Shown piece by piece: positions 27,037 through 34,968 of a stretch of 64,000 bases of DNA. The position numbers and the translations under genes are program-made. Each line of letters starts with the position of its first letter. Position 1 is the stretch's first letter. Source of the stretch: an uncultured Paracoccaceae bacterium (GTDB lineage: Bacteria > Pseudomonadota > Alphaproteobacteria > Rhodobacterales > Rhodobacteraceae); assembly GCA_947492825.1 (NCBI GenBank), contig CANLNT010000001.1, forward strand, positions 2,232,001 to 2,296,000. The letters are read 5' to 3'. The notes below the pieces were generated by a model. It was not told the DNA's origin, ran no database searches, and was given only the letters and a program-made list of their open reading frames with translations.

Positions 27037-27782
27037 TCCGCGTTCTGCTGCCCCTGTTGCTGTTGCTGGCCCTGCCGGCCAAGGCCGAGCAAATTGTGCT
27101 GGGCCTGAGCCGGGATGAAGTTGCGATCACCGCAACATTCGAAGGATCCGACATCCTGATCTTTGGCGCGATCAAGCGCGAGGCGCCGGTGGCCCCCGGC
27201 AAGCTGGGGGTGATCATCACCATCGCCGGTCCCGACACACCCGTGGTCGTGCGCCGCAAGGACCGCCGCCTTGGCATCTGGGTCAACACCGACGCCGTCG
27301 AGGTCGACGCCGCCCCATCATTTTACGCAGTGGCCAGCAGCGGCCCCCTGAAAGATGTGTTGAGCGATACCGAAGACCTGCGCAATCAGGTCACGATCCG
27401 GCGCGCGATCCGCTCTGTCGGGGCAACGGTGGACGACAGCGCCGCATTTACCCGCGCCCTGATCCGCATCCGTGCGGGCAGCGCACTCTACCAAGTGCTG
27501 GAAGGTGAGGTTGATCTGGAAGAAGACACGCTGTTCCGAGCGTCTGTGCAACTGCCCGCGAACCTGACTGAGGGTGACTATGCGGCGCGCATTCTGTTGA
27601 CCCGCGACGGGTCAATTGTGGATGAATATCAGACCACAATTCCGGTGCACAAAGTCGGGCTGGAACGCTGGCTATACAACCTCGCCCATAACAACGCGCT
27701 GCTGTACGGGCTGATGTCGCTGGCAATTGCGATTGCGGCGGGCTGGGGTGCCTCGGCGGTCTTTGGTCTGCTGCGGCGTTAA
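27033..27782 (+). CDS. TIGR02186 family membrane-anchored protein
   Basis: A 249-residue protein with an N-terminal signal (ALPAKA) and one C-terminal transmembrane helix, leaving a large periplasmic domain. The VLGLSRDEVAITATFEGSDILIFGAI region and VVVRRKDRRLGIWVN are typical of this alphaproteobacterial family (Alph_Pro_TM). It is nearly always next to a TauE-type exporter and probably works with it, but its biochemical role is unknown. Confidence 0.88.
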   Translation: MIRVLLPLLLLLALPAKAEQIVLGLSRDEVAITATFEGSDILIFGAIKREAPVAPGKLGVIITIAGPDTPVVVRRKDRRLGIWVNTDAVEVDAAPSFYAVASSGPLKDVLSDTEDLRNQVTIRRAIRSVGATVDDSAAFTRALIRIRAGSALYQVLEGEVDLEEDTLFRASVQLPANLTEGDYAARILLTRDGSIVDEYQTTIPVHKVGLERWLYNLAHNNALLYGLMSLAIAIAAGWGASAVFGLLRR

Positions 27783-27856
27783 AGCGGCGGGGTGAACCCC
27801 GCCCTACCCCTCATCCCATAGGGTTCCCCAGGTGCTGCAGGTAGGTCGTTTGCCCC

Positions 27857-28579
27857 CTACCCGCGCCCGACAAATGGCATCTTGTTGGCCATGATGGTCA
27901 TCGACAGCACATTGGTCGTGACCGGCAGCCCGGCCATATGCAACACCGCTTGCGCGACTTCGTCCACGCTCATCGTCGGATCAGCCGCCTCGCCGCGCGC
28001 GACGCGTTGCGCATTCATGTCAGCGACCATCGCCGTTTCGGCATTGCCGATGTCAATTTGACCCGCGGCGATGTCATAGGCGCGCCCATCCAACGACAGC
28101 GTCTTGGTCATGCCGGTCACGCCATGTTTGGTGGTGGTATAGCAGATCGACCCATCGCGCGGCGTGGTGGCCGAGATCGAGCCGTTGTTGATGATCCGCC
28201 CGCCCTGCGGGGTCTGGTTTTTCATCTGGGTAAAGGCCGCGCGGGCGGCCAGAAACATCCCCGTCAGGTTCAGGTCGATCACCGCCTTCCAATCGGCAAG
28301 GCTGATCTGGTCGATTGTCTGCATCTGGCCAGACATACCCGCGTTGTTAAAGAGCACATCCAGCCGCCCGGTCTGGCCCACAAAGCGGTCAAAGGCAGCC
28401 TGCACGGCGGCCTCGTCCGTCACGTCACAGGGCAGGGCCACGGCGTTGGCGTGGGTGATCTGCGCCAGTTTGTCGGCACTGCGGGCGATCAAGCCGGTGG
28501 TCCAGCCTGCGTCCAGAAACGCCTGCGCCACGGCCCGTCCGATGCCGGAACTGGCCCCGGTGATGATGATGGTTTTCAT
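27857..28579 (-). CDS. Short-chain dehydrogenase/reductase
   Basis: A 240-residue classical SDR: the cofactor loop ITGASSGIGRAVA at the N-terminus, LFNNAGMSGQ, then the active-site Ser-Tyr-Lys set with YTTTKHGVTGMTK. The substrate is unknown. Two ATG codons lie six bases apart. The second was chosen because AAGGAG is 8 bases upstream of it and only 2 from the first. It follows the helicase gene on the same strand by about a dozen bases. Confidence 0.9.
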   Translation of the reverse strand: MKTIIITGASSGIGRAVAQAFLDAGWTTGLIARSADKLAQITHANAVALPCDVTDEAAVQAAFDRFVGQTGRLDVLFNNAGMSGQMQTIDQISLADWKAVIDLNLTGMFLAARAAFTQMKNQTPQGGRIINNGSISATTPRDGSICYTTTKHGVTGMTKTLSLDGRAYDIAAGQIDIGNAETAMVADMNAQRVARGEAADPTMSVDEVAQAVLHMAGLPVTTNVLSMTIMANKMPFVGRG

Positions 28580-28592
28580 GGGCATGGCTCCT

Positions 28593-30125
28593 TTAGGTGT
28601 TGGGGTCTTCGGCGGTCAGGGTCAGGGGGGCGGCGGGTGCCGCCAGGTCATCGACCCGCAGCACATCGTTGGGCAGGCCAAGGCGGTTGCGGACCACCCA
28701 GCGCAACTGCGTCTGGGCGCGGGTGATCGCCACATAGGCGAGCCGTTTCCACAGCGCCTGCCCCGCTTCCATCCGGCCCATGCGACTGGCGGCGTAGATG
28801 TCGGGCGCAAAGACCTGCACCGTGTCCCATTGGCTGCCCTGGGCCTTGTGGATCGTCACCGCCGCCCCATGCAAAAAAGTCGCGCCCATCTTGGCGGCGA
28901 AAGGGATAAAGGGTTCTTCTTCGCCTTCCTTTTCGATCTTCACGATCGAGGCGGCGCTGACCTGCGGGTCTTCGGCCCCGATGACGTGCAGGCGGGAGAA
29001 CCCCGGTTTGCGGCCCGGCCCCAGATAGACAACCTGCGCGCCTTTGATGAGGCCCTTCGCCTCGAGGTCGAGGCGGCGTTTGCGGTGCTTGAGCGGCAGT
29101 TCGATGCCGTCGCAAATGAGCGGCTCACCTTCGAGCAGCTCATCCTCGGGGGCGTTGTAGGCAGACCGGAAGGCGTGGATCAGGCGGATGCGGGTCGCAT
29201 TGCGCCAGACCAGCGCGGGCGAGCGGGACATCAGCCCCGCCTCGACCCGCTGAGCCATGACGACGCGGTCATCCTTGCCTGCCGCCTCTTCCACCATGCG
29301 TTCGAAGCCGTGGAAATCCAGCGCCGGGTCGGCCAGCGCATGGGCCAGATCTAGGATCGGGTTATCGGCGTCCTGCCGGTGAATACGGTTCAGCGTCAGG
29401 ACACGGGGGGCCGGCAAGCTTTCAAAGACCATGCCGCCTTCGGATTGCACAGGTGGCAGCTGCGCGGGGTCACCAAAGAGCAGCAAGGTCGGAAAGATCT
29501 CCTGCAAATCCTCGAACTGCTTTTTGTCGAGCATGGAGGATTCATCAACAAAACCAATGTCCAAGGGTTCTTCGCGCCGTTTCCAGCCGGTGATGAAGTC
29601 AGACCCGCGCAGGCCCGCGGCGGCAAGCGCCGCGGGGATCGAGGCATTGGCCTGAAACGACGTCCAGGCCCGTTCGAGGGCCACGTCGGTCAGCCCCTCA
29701 ATCTCTGGCCGGTCGCCCTGGCCAGAAAGCCATTCAGCGACCTTTTCGTATTCAGGGTCATAGACGGGCGTATAAAGAATGCGGTGGATCGTGGTCGCGG
29801 GCACGCCGCGATTGCGCAAGACGCTGGCGGCCTTGTTGGTGGGTGCCAGGATTGCGAGGGTCCGCCTGCCGGTACGTTTCTTGCCCTCGTAATCGCCCGA
29901 GACGATGTCAACGCCCGCCTCGCGCAGCGCCTCATACAGCCGGGCCAGCAGCATGGTTTTGCCGGACCCCGCCTTGCCGATCACGGCCATCACGGAAGAG
30001 GCGTCTGACTGCGGCGGTTGCAGCAGCCCATCGTCCAGTTCCACCCCGGCCTGTTGCAAGGCTGTGGCGATACTGTCCCAAGCCTCTGCCTGGTCATCGG
30101 AAAATGTGATGGTGGGGGCGTTCAT
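28593..30125 (-). CDS. RecD-like ATP-dependent DNA helicase
   Basis: A 510-residue superfamily 1 helicase. Walker A GKAGSGKTML is near residue 52, ILAPTNKAAS is motif Ia, VDESSMLD is motif II, and DPAQLPPV is motif III. The C-terminal VTIHKAQGSQWDTVQVF is the UvrD_C_2 motif. It resembles stand-alone RecD2-type proteins but is shorter. It has no RecB or RecC neighbours here. It lies 40 bases downstream of luxI on the same strand and could be read through from the quorum-sensing cluster. Confidence 0.9.
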   Translation of the reverse strand: MNAPTITFSDDQAEAWDSIATALQQAGVELDDGLLQPPQSDASSVMAVIGKAGSGKTMLLARLYEALREAGVDIVSGDYEGKKRTGRRTLAILAPTNKAASVLRNRGVPATTIHRILYTPVYDPEYEKVAEWLSGQGDRPEIEGLTDVALERAWTSFQANASIPAALAAAGLRGSDFITGWKRREEPLDIGFVDESSMLDKKQFEDLQEIFPTLLLFGDPAQLPPVQSEGGMVFESLPAPRVLTLNRIHRQDADNPILDLAHALADPALDFHGFERMVEEAAGKDDRVVMAQRVEAGLMSRSPALVWRNATRIRLIHAFRSAYNAPEDELLEGEPLICDGIELPLKHRKRRLDLEAKGLIKGAQVVYLGPGRKPGFSRLHVIGAEDPQVSAASIVKIEKEGEEEPFIPFAAKMGATFLHGAAVTIHKAQGSQWDTVQVFAPDIYAASRMGRMEAGQALWKRLAYVAITRAQTQLRWVVRNRLGLPNDVLRVDDLAAPAAPLTLTAEDPNT

Positions 30126-30165
30126 GGGGCGACATTAGCCGTCGCCCCATCGGTGTGCCAGCAGA

Positions 30166-30798
30166 TTAGGCGGCGATCTGTTTCGCCCGCACGGTATAGC
30201 CGAAGGAGCGGTTGAACCATGCCTCTGAGATGGTCGAGGACAGCCCTGCGCGGCGCAGCACCTTGATCCGATCCTCGGCCTTGTAGGCCCAAAGCCCGAC
30301 GCTGATCTGGTCGCGGCCTTCGCCGGTTGATCCCAGCACCTCTGGCGAGGCACCGATCATCCGGTAGATGCGCACCATGCGGGCATCAAAGACGCCCAGC
30401 AGATGCGTGAGGGAAAAGGCGCGCATCAGCTCCCCCCCCGCCAGCATCAGGGCACCGGCGACCTTTGGGCTGGCATCGGGGGCCAGACAAAAGCGGGTGC
30501 ATTCCCAGATGAGCGGACTGGAAATCTGGGTGTCCGTCAGGTGGCCGAAGTGGTCGTTGACCATTGTGCGCCCGGACGTGGGCAGGAACCGCATGGAACC
30601 ACCGTGTTCGCCGCGTTCATTTTCCCAGATCACATAAAGTGGGTTCAGCTGGTCGTATTCGTCCCGTTCCCAGCCGTTGGTGTCGACCGTCACATCCCAT
30701 TTCAGGCGGTCCCGAAACTGATGTGCGCGGTCGCGAAACATGCTGTCTTGCAGCCGTGCATGTGTTTGTAGTGAGTCACCGTAAATATAGCGTAGCAT
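30166..30798 (-). CDS. luxI: Acyl-homoserine-lactone synthase (LuxI family)
   Basis: A 210-residue autoinducer synthase that makes an AHL from SAM and an acyl-ACP. Conserved features are Arg and Phe in the N-terminal MFRDRAHQFRDRLKWDV, DEYDQLNPLYV, GSMRFLPT and SPLIWECTRFCL. The acyl-chain length cannot be told from sequence. A good GGGGATTG ribosome-binding site precedes the ATG. The luxR gene lies upstream on the same strand with 125 bases between, which hold an operator-like palindrome. Confidence 0.95.
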   Translation of the reverse strand: MLRYIYGDSLQTHARLQDSMFRDRAHQFRDRLKWDVTVDTNGWERDEYDQLNPLYVIWENERGEHGGSMRFLPTSGRTMVNDHFGHLTDTQISSPLIWECTRFCLAPDASPKVAGALMLAGGELMRAFSLTHLLGVFDARMVRIYRMIGASPEVLGSTGEGRDQISVGLWAYKAEDRIKVLRRAGLSSTISEAWFNRSFGYTVRAKQIAA

Positions 30799-30881
30799 TT
30801 CAATCCCCGTGGCAATACGTGCGATGGGGCTAGTCTTGTGAAAGCTTGGATAAAACGTGGTTAACGCACCGCGCCAAATTT

Positions 30882-30898
30882 TGGAAAAGTGGTTTCCA
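30882..30898. promoter_or_regulatory. Candidate lux-box-like palindrome upstream of luxI
   Basis: TGGAAAAGTGGTTTCCA has 6-bp arms and a 5-base centre, and ends 84 bases before the luxI start. Its size and place suit a LuxR-type operator, although it does not match the Vibrio lux box. Confidence 0.4.
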
Positions 30899-30923
30899 GA
30901 AGGTTAAGGCGCGATGCCTAAGC

Positions 30924-31703
30924 CTAGGCTGTGGCTGCTGCGACAGCGTCCTTGCCCGGCCAATGACCTTCGGCCTCTCGCACGGCACCGCCGACGACAA
31001 TCAACCCTTCGGACAGGGCACGGGCAACGGCGTGAGTGGTGTTGGCCGCCCCCAGTTTAAACCGCGCGCTTTCGATATAGGCGCGCAGGGTGTGTTCCGA
31101 AATTGACAGCATTTCAGCCACCTGACCGCGCCCATATCCCATTGCCAGATAGGTCAGCGTATCAACCTCGCGCGGGGACAGCGGGCGCACGGGTTCGGGC
31201 GTGCGGCCCTTTTCAATCTCGAGCGCTTTTTGGTTGAGGTAGTGGGCCACAAGGATCAATTCGCGCTGGTGGTCATCCGTAAAGCGCCGCCAGGTTTCAT
31301 CGTCGCAACTGTGCGACACGGTAAAAAGTGCGAATTGTCCGTTGGGGCCCCGGATCGGGATGGAAAAGCCCTGATTGCCAACCCCGTGGCTGATGGCATC
31401 ACGGCGGAATGTGCGGGCGGCTTTTGATGTCCAATCGAGGTTCTTCCAATCGACGGGGTGGAACCGCTGGAAGCAGCCAATGATGACCGGATCCACCCGC
31501 AAATAATCCCGATCAATGTAATGTTGCACCCAAACCGGTGGGTAAGTGCCAAAGCCGTATTGTTCACCATCGGTGCTGACCCAGTGATAGACGGCGTGAT
31601 CGACGTCCAACTGATCGCGCAGCCCAACGATCAGGTCCTGGATCTGATCAAGTTGTTCAGCCTGTTCCAGTCCTTGATAGAAGCGATTGAATTTGTTCCG
31701 CAT
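30924..31703 (-). CDS. luxR: LuxR-family AHL-responsive transcription regulator
   Basis: About 259 residues: an N-terminal autoinducer-binding domain (YHWVSTDGEQYGFGTYPPVW, then the conserved W-x-D of VDWKNLDW) and a C-terminal GerE helix-turn-helix (LSPREVDTLTYLAMGYGRGQ, VAEMLSISEHTLRAYI). The start is uncertain. An upstream in-frame TTG has AGGGG at suitable spacing, and an ATG two codons before the chosen one is possible. In each case the gene overlaps the preceding small ORF, implying coupled translation. Confidence 0.92.
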   Translation of the reverse strand: MRNKFNRFYQGLEQAEQLDQIQDLIVGLRDQLDVDHAVYHWVSTDGEQYGFGTYPPVWVQHYIDRDYLRVDPVIIGCFQRFHPVDWKNLDWTSKAARTFRRDAISHGVGNQGFSIPIRGPNGQFALFTVSHSCDDETWRRFTDDHQRELILVAHYLNQKALEIEKGRTPEPVRPLSPREVDTLTYLAMGYGRGQVAEMLSISEHTLRAYIESARFKLGAANTTHAVARALSEGLIVVGGAVREAEGHWPGKDAVAAATA

Positions 31704-31863
31704 CACCATGCACCACAATCGGCGCCCCTTCGTTCAAGGCAACGATTTCTGCTGACGCAACCCGCGCAGTCTTTCCCAGTTCGGCTGCAAGAATAGGCAG
31801 CTTGTTCTGGTGGGCAAAAGACTCCAAGTCAGCAAGAACGTCGATAATCCATTTGTGTCCCAT
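31657..31863 (-). CDS. Small protein encoded ahead of and overlapping luxR
   Basis: A 68-residue ORF beginning MGHKWIIDVLADLESFA, with a strong GGAGGG site five bases before its ATG. The composition (amphipathic helices, an ALNEGAPIVVHG tail) looks like a real soluble protein. I have an impression that similar N-termini occur beside luxR in other roseobacters, which I cannot verify here. Its last 16 codons overlap the luxR start region in another frame. Function unknown; it may modulate LuxR translation or activity. Confidence 0.65.
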   Translation of the reverse strand: MGHKWIIDVLADLESFAHQNKLPILAAELGKTARVASAEIVALNEGAPIVVHGDAEQIQSLLSRTGTG

Positions 31864-31883
31864 GATTACCCTCCAAAGTAATC

Positions 31884-31900
31884 GTTAACGAAATGTTAAC
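31884..31900. promoter_or_regulatory. CtrA-type site GTTAACGAAATGTTAAC
   Basis: TTAA-N7-TTAAC is the consensus of the alphaproteobacterial response regulator CtrA, here 21 bases before the start of the quorum-sensing cluster. CtrA and quorum sensing are linked in several Rhodobacteraceae. Binding here is inferred from sequence only. Confidence 0.5.
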
Positions 31901-32013
31901 AACCTAGGATAGCACGGCGAGGATTTAAGATTTATTCACTGGACTGTCCCCCGCTAGATATGGGGAGGGCATAAATCGCCAAGTGTTTGAATTATTGTCG
32001 CTCGCCTTGGAAC

Positions 32014-32043
32014 AAAAAATCGCCCCACAACCATGGGGCGATT
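32014..32043 (-). terminator. Rho-independent terminator of the ccrA transcript
   Basis: On the minus strand AATCGCCCCA and TGGGGCGATT form a 10-bp stem with a 6-base loop followed by a run of T. It begins 22 bases after the ccrA stop. Confidence 0.8.
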
Positions 32044-32064
32044 GATGTTCCGAATCACGCTGAC

Positions 32065-33345
32065 TTATCGTTGTGCTTCGACAACCGTGTCTTCATAGGT
32101 CCGAAGCCCGGTTTTTGGCGCCTGAACCAACACCGCCATATTGCCGGGCTTGTGTTCATTCTTGCGCATTTTGGTGTGTGCGGCGGGAATGTCGGCCCAG
32201 GGGAACACCTCTGACATGCAAGGATCAAGGCGGCGTTCGATCATCAGCTGATTGGCCGCCGACGCCTGTTTGAGATGCGCAAAGTGCGACCCTTGCAGAC
32301 GCTTTTGGTGCATCCACATGTAGCGGACGTCAAAGGTACAGTTGAACCCGGTGGTGCCTGCACAGATCACCACCATGCCGCCCTTTTTGCACACCAGCGA
32401 GGACACCGGGAACGTCGCCTCGCCGGGGTGTTCGAACACCATGTCGACGTTGTTGCCCTTGCCGGTGATCTCCCAGATGGCCTTGCCGAACTTGCGCGCC
32501 TCTTTCAGCCAAGTGTTGTATTCGTCTGTATTGACGGTGGGCAATTGCCCCCAGCAATTGAAATCCTTGCGGTTGATGACGCCCTTGGCCCCGAGGCTCA
32601 TGACAAACTCGCGCTTGTCCTCTTCGGAAATCACGCCAATCGCATTCGCGCCTGCGGTGTTGATTAACTGGATCGCATAGGACCCCAAACCGCCAGAGGC
32701 GCCCCAGACAAGCACGTTCTGACCCGGCTTGAGGTCATGGGGTTCATGGCCAAAGAGCATGCGGTACGCGGTGGCCAGCGTCAGCGTATAGCAGGCGCTT
32801 TCTTCCCATGTCAGGTGCTGTGGGCGCGGCATCAGTTGCTGGCTTTGCACGCAGGTGAACTGTGCAAAGGACCCATCGGGGGTTTCATAGCCCCAGATCC
32901 GCTGGCTGTCGGAAAACATCGGATCGCCGCCGTTGCAATGTTCATCGTCGCCGTCATCCTGATTGCAGTGGATCACCACCTCATCCCCGACTTTCCAGCG
33001 TTTGACCTTGTCACCCACCGCCCAGACGATGCCAGAGGCATCGGAGCCTGCGATGTGGAAATCCGCCTTGTGCACGTCAAAGGGGCTGATCGGGATGCCG
33101 AGACCTGCCCAGACACCGTTATAGTTGACGCCTGCGGCCATCACCATGACCAGCACCTCGTGGCTGTCAGGCTTGGGGCATTCCACCACCTCAACCTCGA
33201 ACGCCTTGTCAGGCTCGCCGTGGCGCTCGCGACGGATGGTCCAGGCATACATCTGATCGGGCACATGGCCCAAGGGCGGCATTTCACCCACCTCATAGAG
33301 TGCCTTTTCAGGTGCAGTTGTCGCGGTGTTCTGATCCAGGGCCAT
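32065..33345 (-). CDS. ccrA: Crotonyl-CoA carboxylase/reductase
   Basis: The 426-residue key enzyme of the ethylmalonyl-CoA pathway. It reductively carboxylates crotonyl-CoA to ethylmalonyl-CoA with NADPH. It is an MDR-superfamily protein with an N-terminal GroES-like part (VMAAGVNYNGVWAGLGIPIS) and a Rossmann domain (VLVWGASGGLGSYAIQL). MVFEHPGEATFPVS and the long insert after CNQDDGDDEHCNGGDP are typical of Ccr. The start at MALDQ has GGAG six bases upstream; longer readings are unsupported. Ethylmalonyl-CoA mutase lies nearby on the other strand. Confidence 0.97.
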   Translation of the reverse strand: MALDQNTATTAPEKALYEVGEMPPLGHVPDQMYAWTIRRERHGEPDKAFEVEVVECPKPDSHEVLVMVMAAGVNYNGVWAGLGIPISPFDVHKADFHIAGSDASGIVWAVGDKVKRWKVGDEVVIHCNQDDGDDEHCNGGDPMFSDSQRIWGYETPDGSFAQFTCVQSQQLMPRPQHLTWEESACYTLTLATAYRMLFGHEPHDLKPGQNVLVWGASGGLGSYAIQLINTAGANAIGVISEEDKREFVMSLGAKGVINRKDFNCWGQLPTVNTDEYNTWLKEARKFGKAIWEITGKGNNVDMVFEHPGEATFPVSSLVCKKGGMVVICAGTTGFNCTFDVRYMWMHQKRLQGSHFAHLKQASAANQLMIERRLDPCMSEVFPWADIPAAHTKMRKNEHKPGNMAVLVQAPKTGLRTYEDTVVEAQR

Positions 33346-33470
33346 GTCGCTCTCCATCATGCTCATCCCGTTGCCGCGTCGCAGAATCGACGCTTTTCCG
33401 GTATTTCGCATCTGCAGCGTAACTTTGCAACCCATCTACGGCATTTTTTGTAATTTTATTTCGCGACCGA

Positions 33471-34832
33471 TTATTGCGCGTCCCGCCCCATGTGATGTGC
33501 GATGCTGGCGGCATAAAAGCGCAGAATGTCCTGTCCGGTCTCTGTGATCTGCAGCGCATCGCCTTGCTTGATGATTAAGCCGCGGTCAGCAAAGCGGCGC
33601 AGGGCGTCTTCGACGAGCGCGCCGGGGTCCCGGCGCGGCAGCACCATCCGCCGGTCTTTCAGCTGCGAAAGTGCGGCCTGCACTTTCGTCTGCACCGCGG
33701 CGGATGTGTCAGCCCCCTGCAACAGCGCATCTGCGATCAACGGCGCGGACAGCACCGGGATCACCGCGTTGATCCGCGCCATCAGCTCTGCCGCGACAGC
33801 CTCTGTCAGGTCACCTTGGACGGTTGTGCGGAATGCGGACAATTCCAGCGGCTGCCCAAACCCGACCGAGGCCGCGCCAAAGCTGTCAAACCGGCGAGTG
33901 ATCCGTTGCCACAGGTGCCAGGACACGCCGCGCACCACCGTCATCAACGGCGGGCGGAACCGGCGCACCCCTTTTTTGTCGGCGGCCACCAGGAATTTGT
34001 CTTCCAGTATTCGGTCATAGTTCAACCCGACGGGGACAAAGACCACGTCGCGGTCGGTCAGATCAGCGGTGACGATATAGTTCAGCAGTCCCAACTTTGG
34101 TGCAGTGCTGCGCCCGGTCAGCGACAGGCCGCCCTCTGGGAACATGGCCTGCGTGACGCCGCCCGTGGTGGCCATTTGCACATAGCGGGCCAGCACACGG
34201 CGGTACAAATCGCCACGCGACCGGCGACGGATAAAGTAGGCGCCCATCATCTTGATCATCGCCGACAAGGGCCAGACCCGCGCCCATTCGCCCACCGCAT
34301 AAGATAGCGCGCCCGCGCGGCTGACCAGATAAGTGACCAGCACATAGTCCATGTTGGAGCGGTGGTTCATCACAAAGATCACGGTTGCATTTGGGTCCAG
34401 CGCGGCGAGCGCCTCGCGGGGGAAGGCACCCAGCCGGATGCGGTAAAGCGATTTGCTGATCCAGCGGGCCAGCCGGGTGCCAACGGTGAAATAGGCGGTG
34501 GCCGAAAAGCTGGGCACGATTTCGCGGGCATAGCGTTGCGCCTGCTCAAACGCCACGTTTTCGGGCAGGTTGTTCTTGCGCGCGTGTTCGACGACGGCTT
34601 GCGTCACGTCCGGGTCGTAGACCAACCGCTGGATCATGTCGTAACGCCGCGCCAGCTTGAACGGTTCAATCGGCTTTTGCAGGCGTTCATTCAGCCGCGC
34701 GATCACCCGTTCGGCCCGGCGGCGAAAGAACCAGCGCACCGATGGAAACAGGAAGTGCGACGCAAAGGTCACCCCCGCGAACAACAAGATAAGCACAAAG
34801 GCCCACAGCGGAAGCGTCACGGGTTGCGTCAT
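33471..34832 (-). CDS. PlsB-like 1-acyl-glycerol-3-phosphate acyltransferase family protein
   Basis: A protein of about 453 residues: one N-terminal membrane segment, then an acyltransferase domain with the HX4D motif in NHRSNMDYVLVTYL and FPEGG as the phosphate-binding block. The family acylates glycerol 3-phosphate or lysophospholipids. The length and the GxYFIRR block before FPEGG fit a PlsB-like enzyme. The ATG before TQPVTLPLW was taken because the hydrophobic segment begins there; upstream codons lack support. Confidence 0.82.
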   Translation of the reverse strand: MTQPVTLPLWAFVLILLFAGVTFASHFLFPSVRWFFRRRAERVIARLNERLQKPIEPFKLARRYDMIQRLVYDPDVTQAVVEHARKNNLPENVAFEQAQRYAREIVPSFSATAYFTVGTRLARWISKSLYRIRLGAFPREALAALDPNATVIFVMNHRSNMDYVLVTYLVSRAGALSYAVGEWARVWPLSAMIKMMGAYFIRRRSRGDLYRRVLARYVQMATTGGVTQAMFPEGGLSLTGRSTAPKLGLLNYIVTADLTDRDVVFVPVGLNYDRILEDKFLVAADKKGVRRFRPPLMTVVRGVSWHLWQRITRRFDSFGAASVGFGQPLELSAFRTTVQGDLTEAVAAELMARINAVIPVLSAPLIADALLQGADTSAAVQTKVQAALSQLKDRRMVLPRRDPGALVEDALRRFADRGLIIKQGDALQITETGQDILRFYAASIAHHMGRDAQ

Positions 34833-34968
34833 AGGCAGAGCCTGACAGGGAACGGACCCCGCGTAAATCCCGTCATGCCGCAGCGCAGCGGATTGACGAG
34901 GGTTCAAAATTTCCTATAACGGAGCTTGAAAGCAATAAAATTACGCTGCGACCGCAAAGAGGCCCGCA

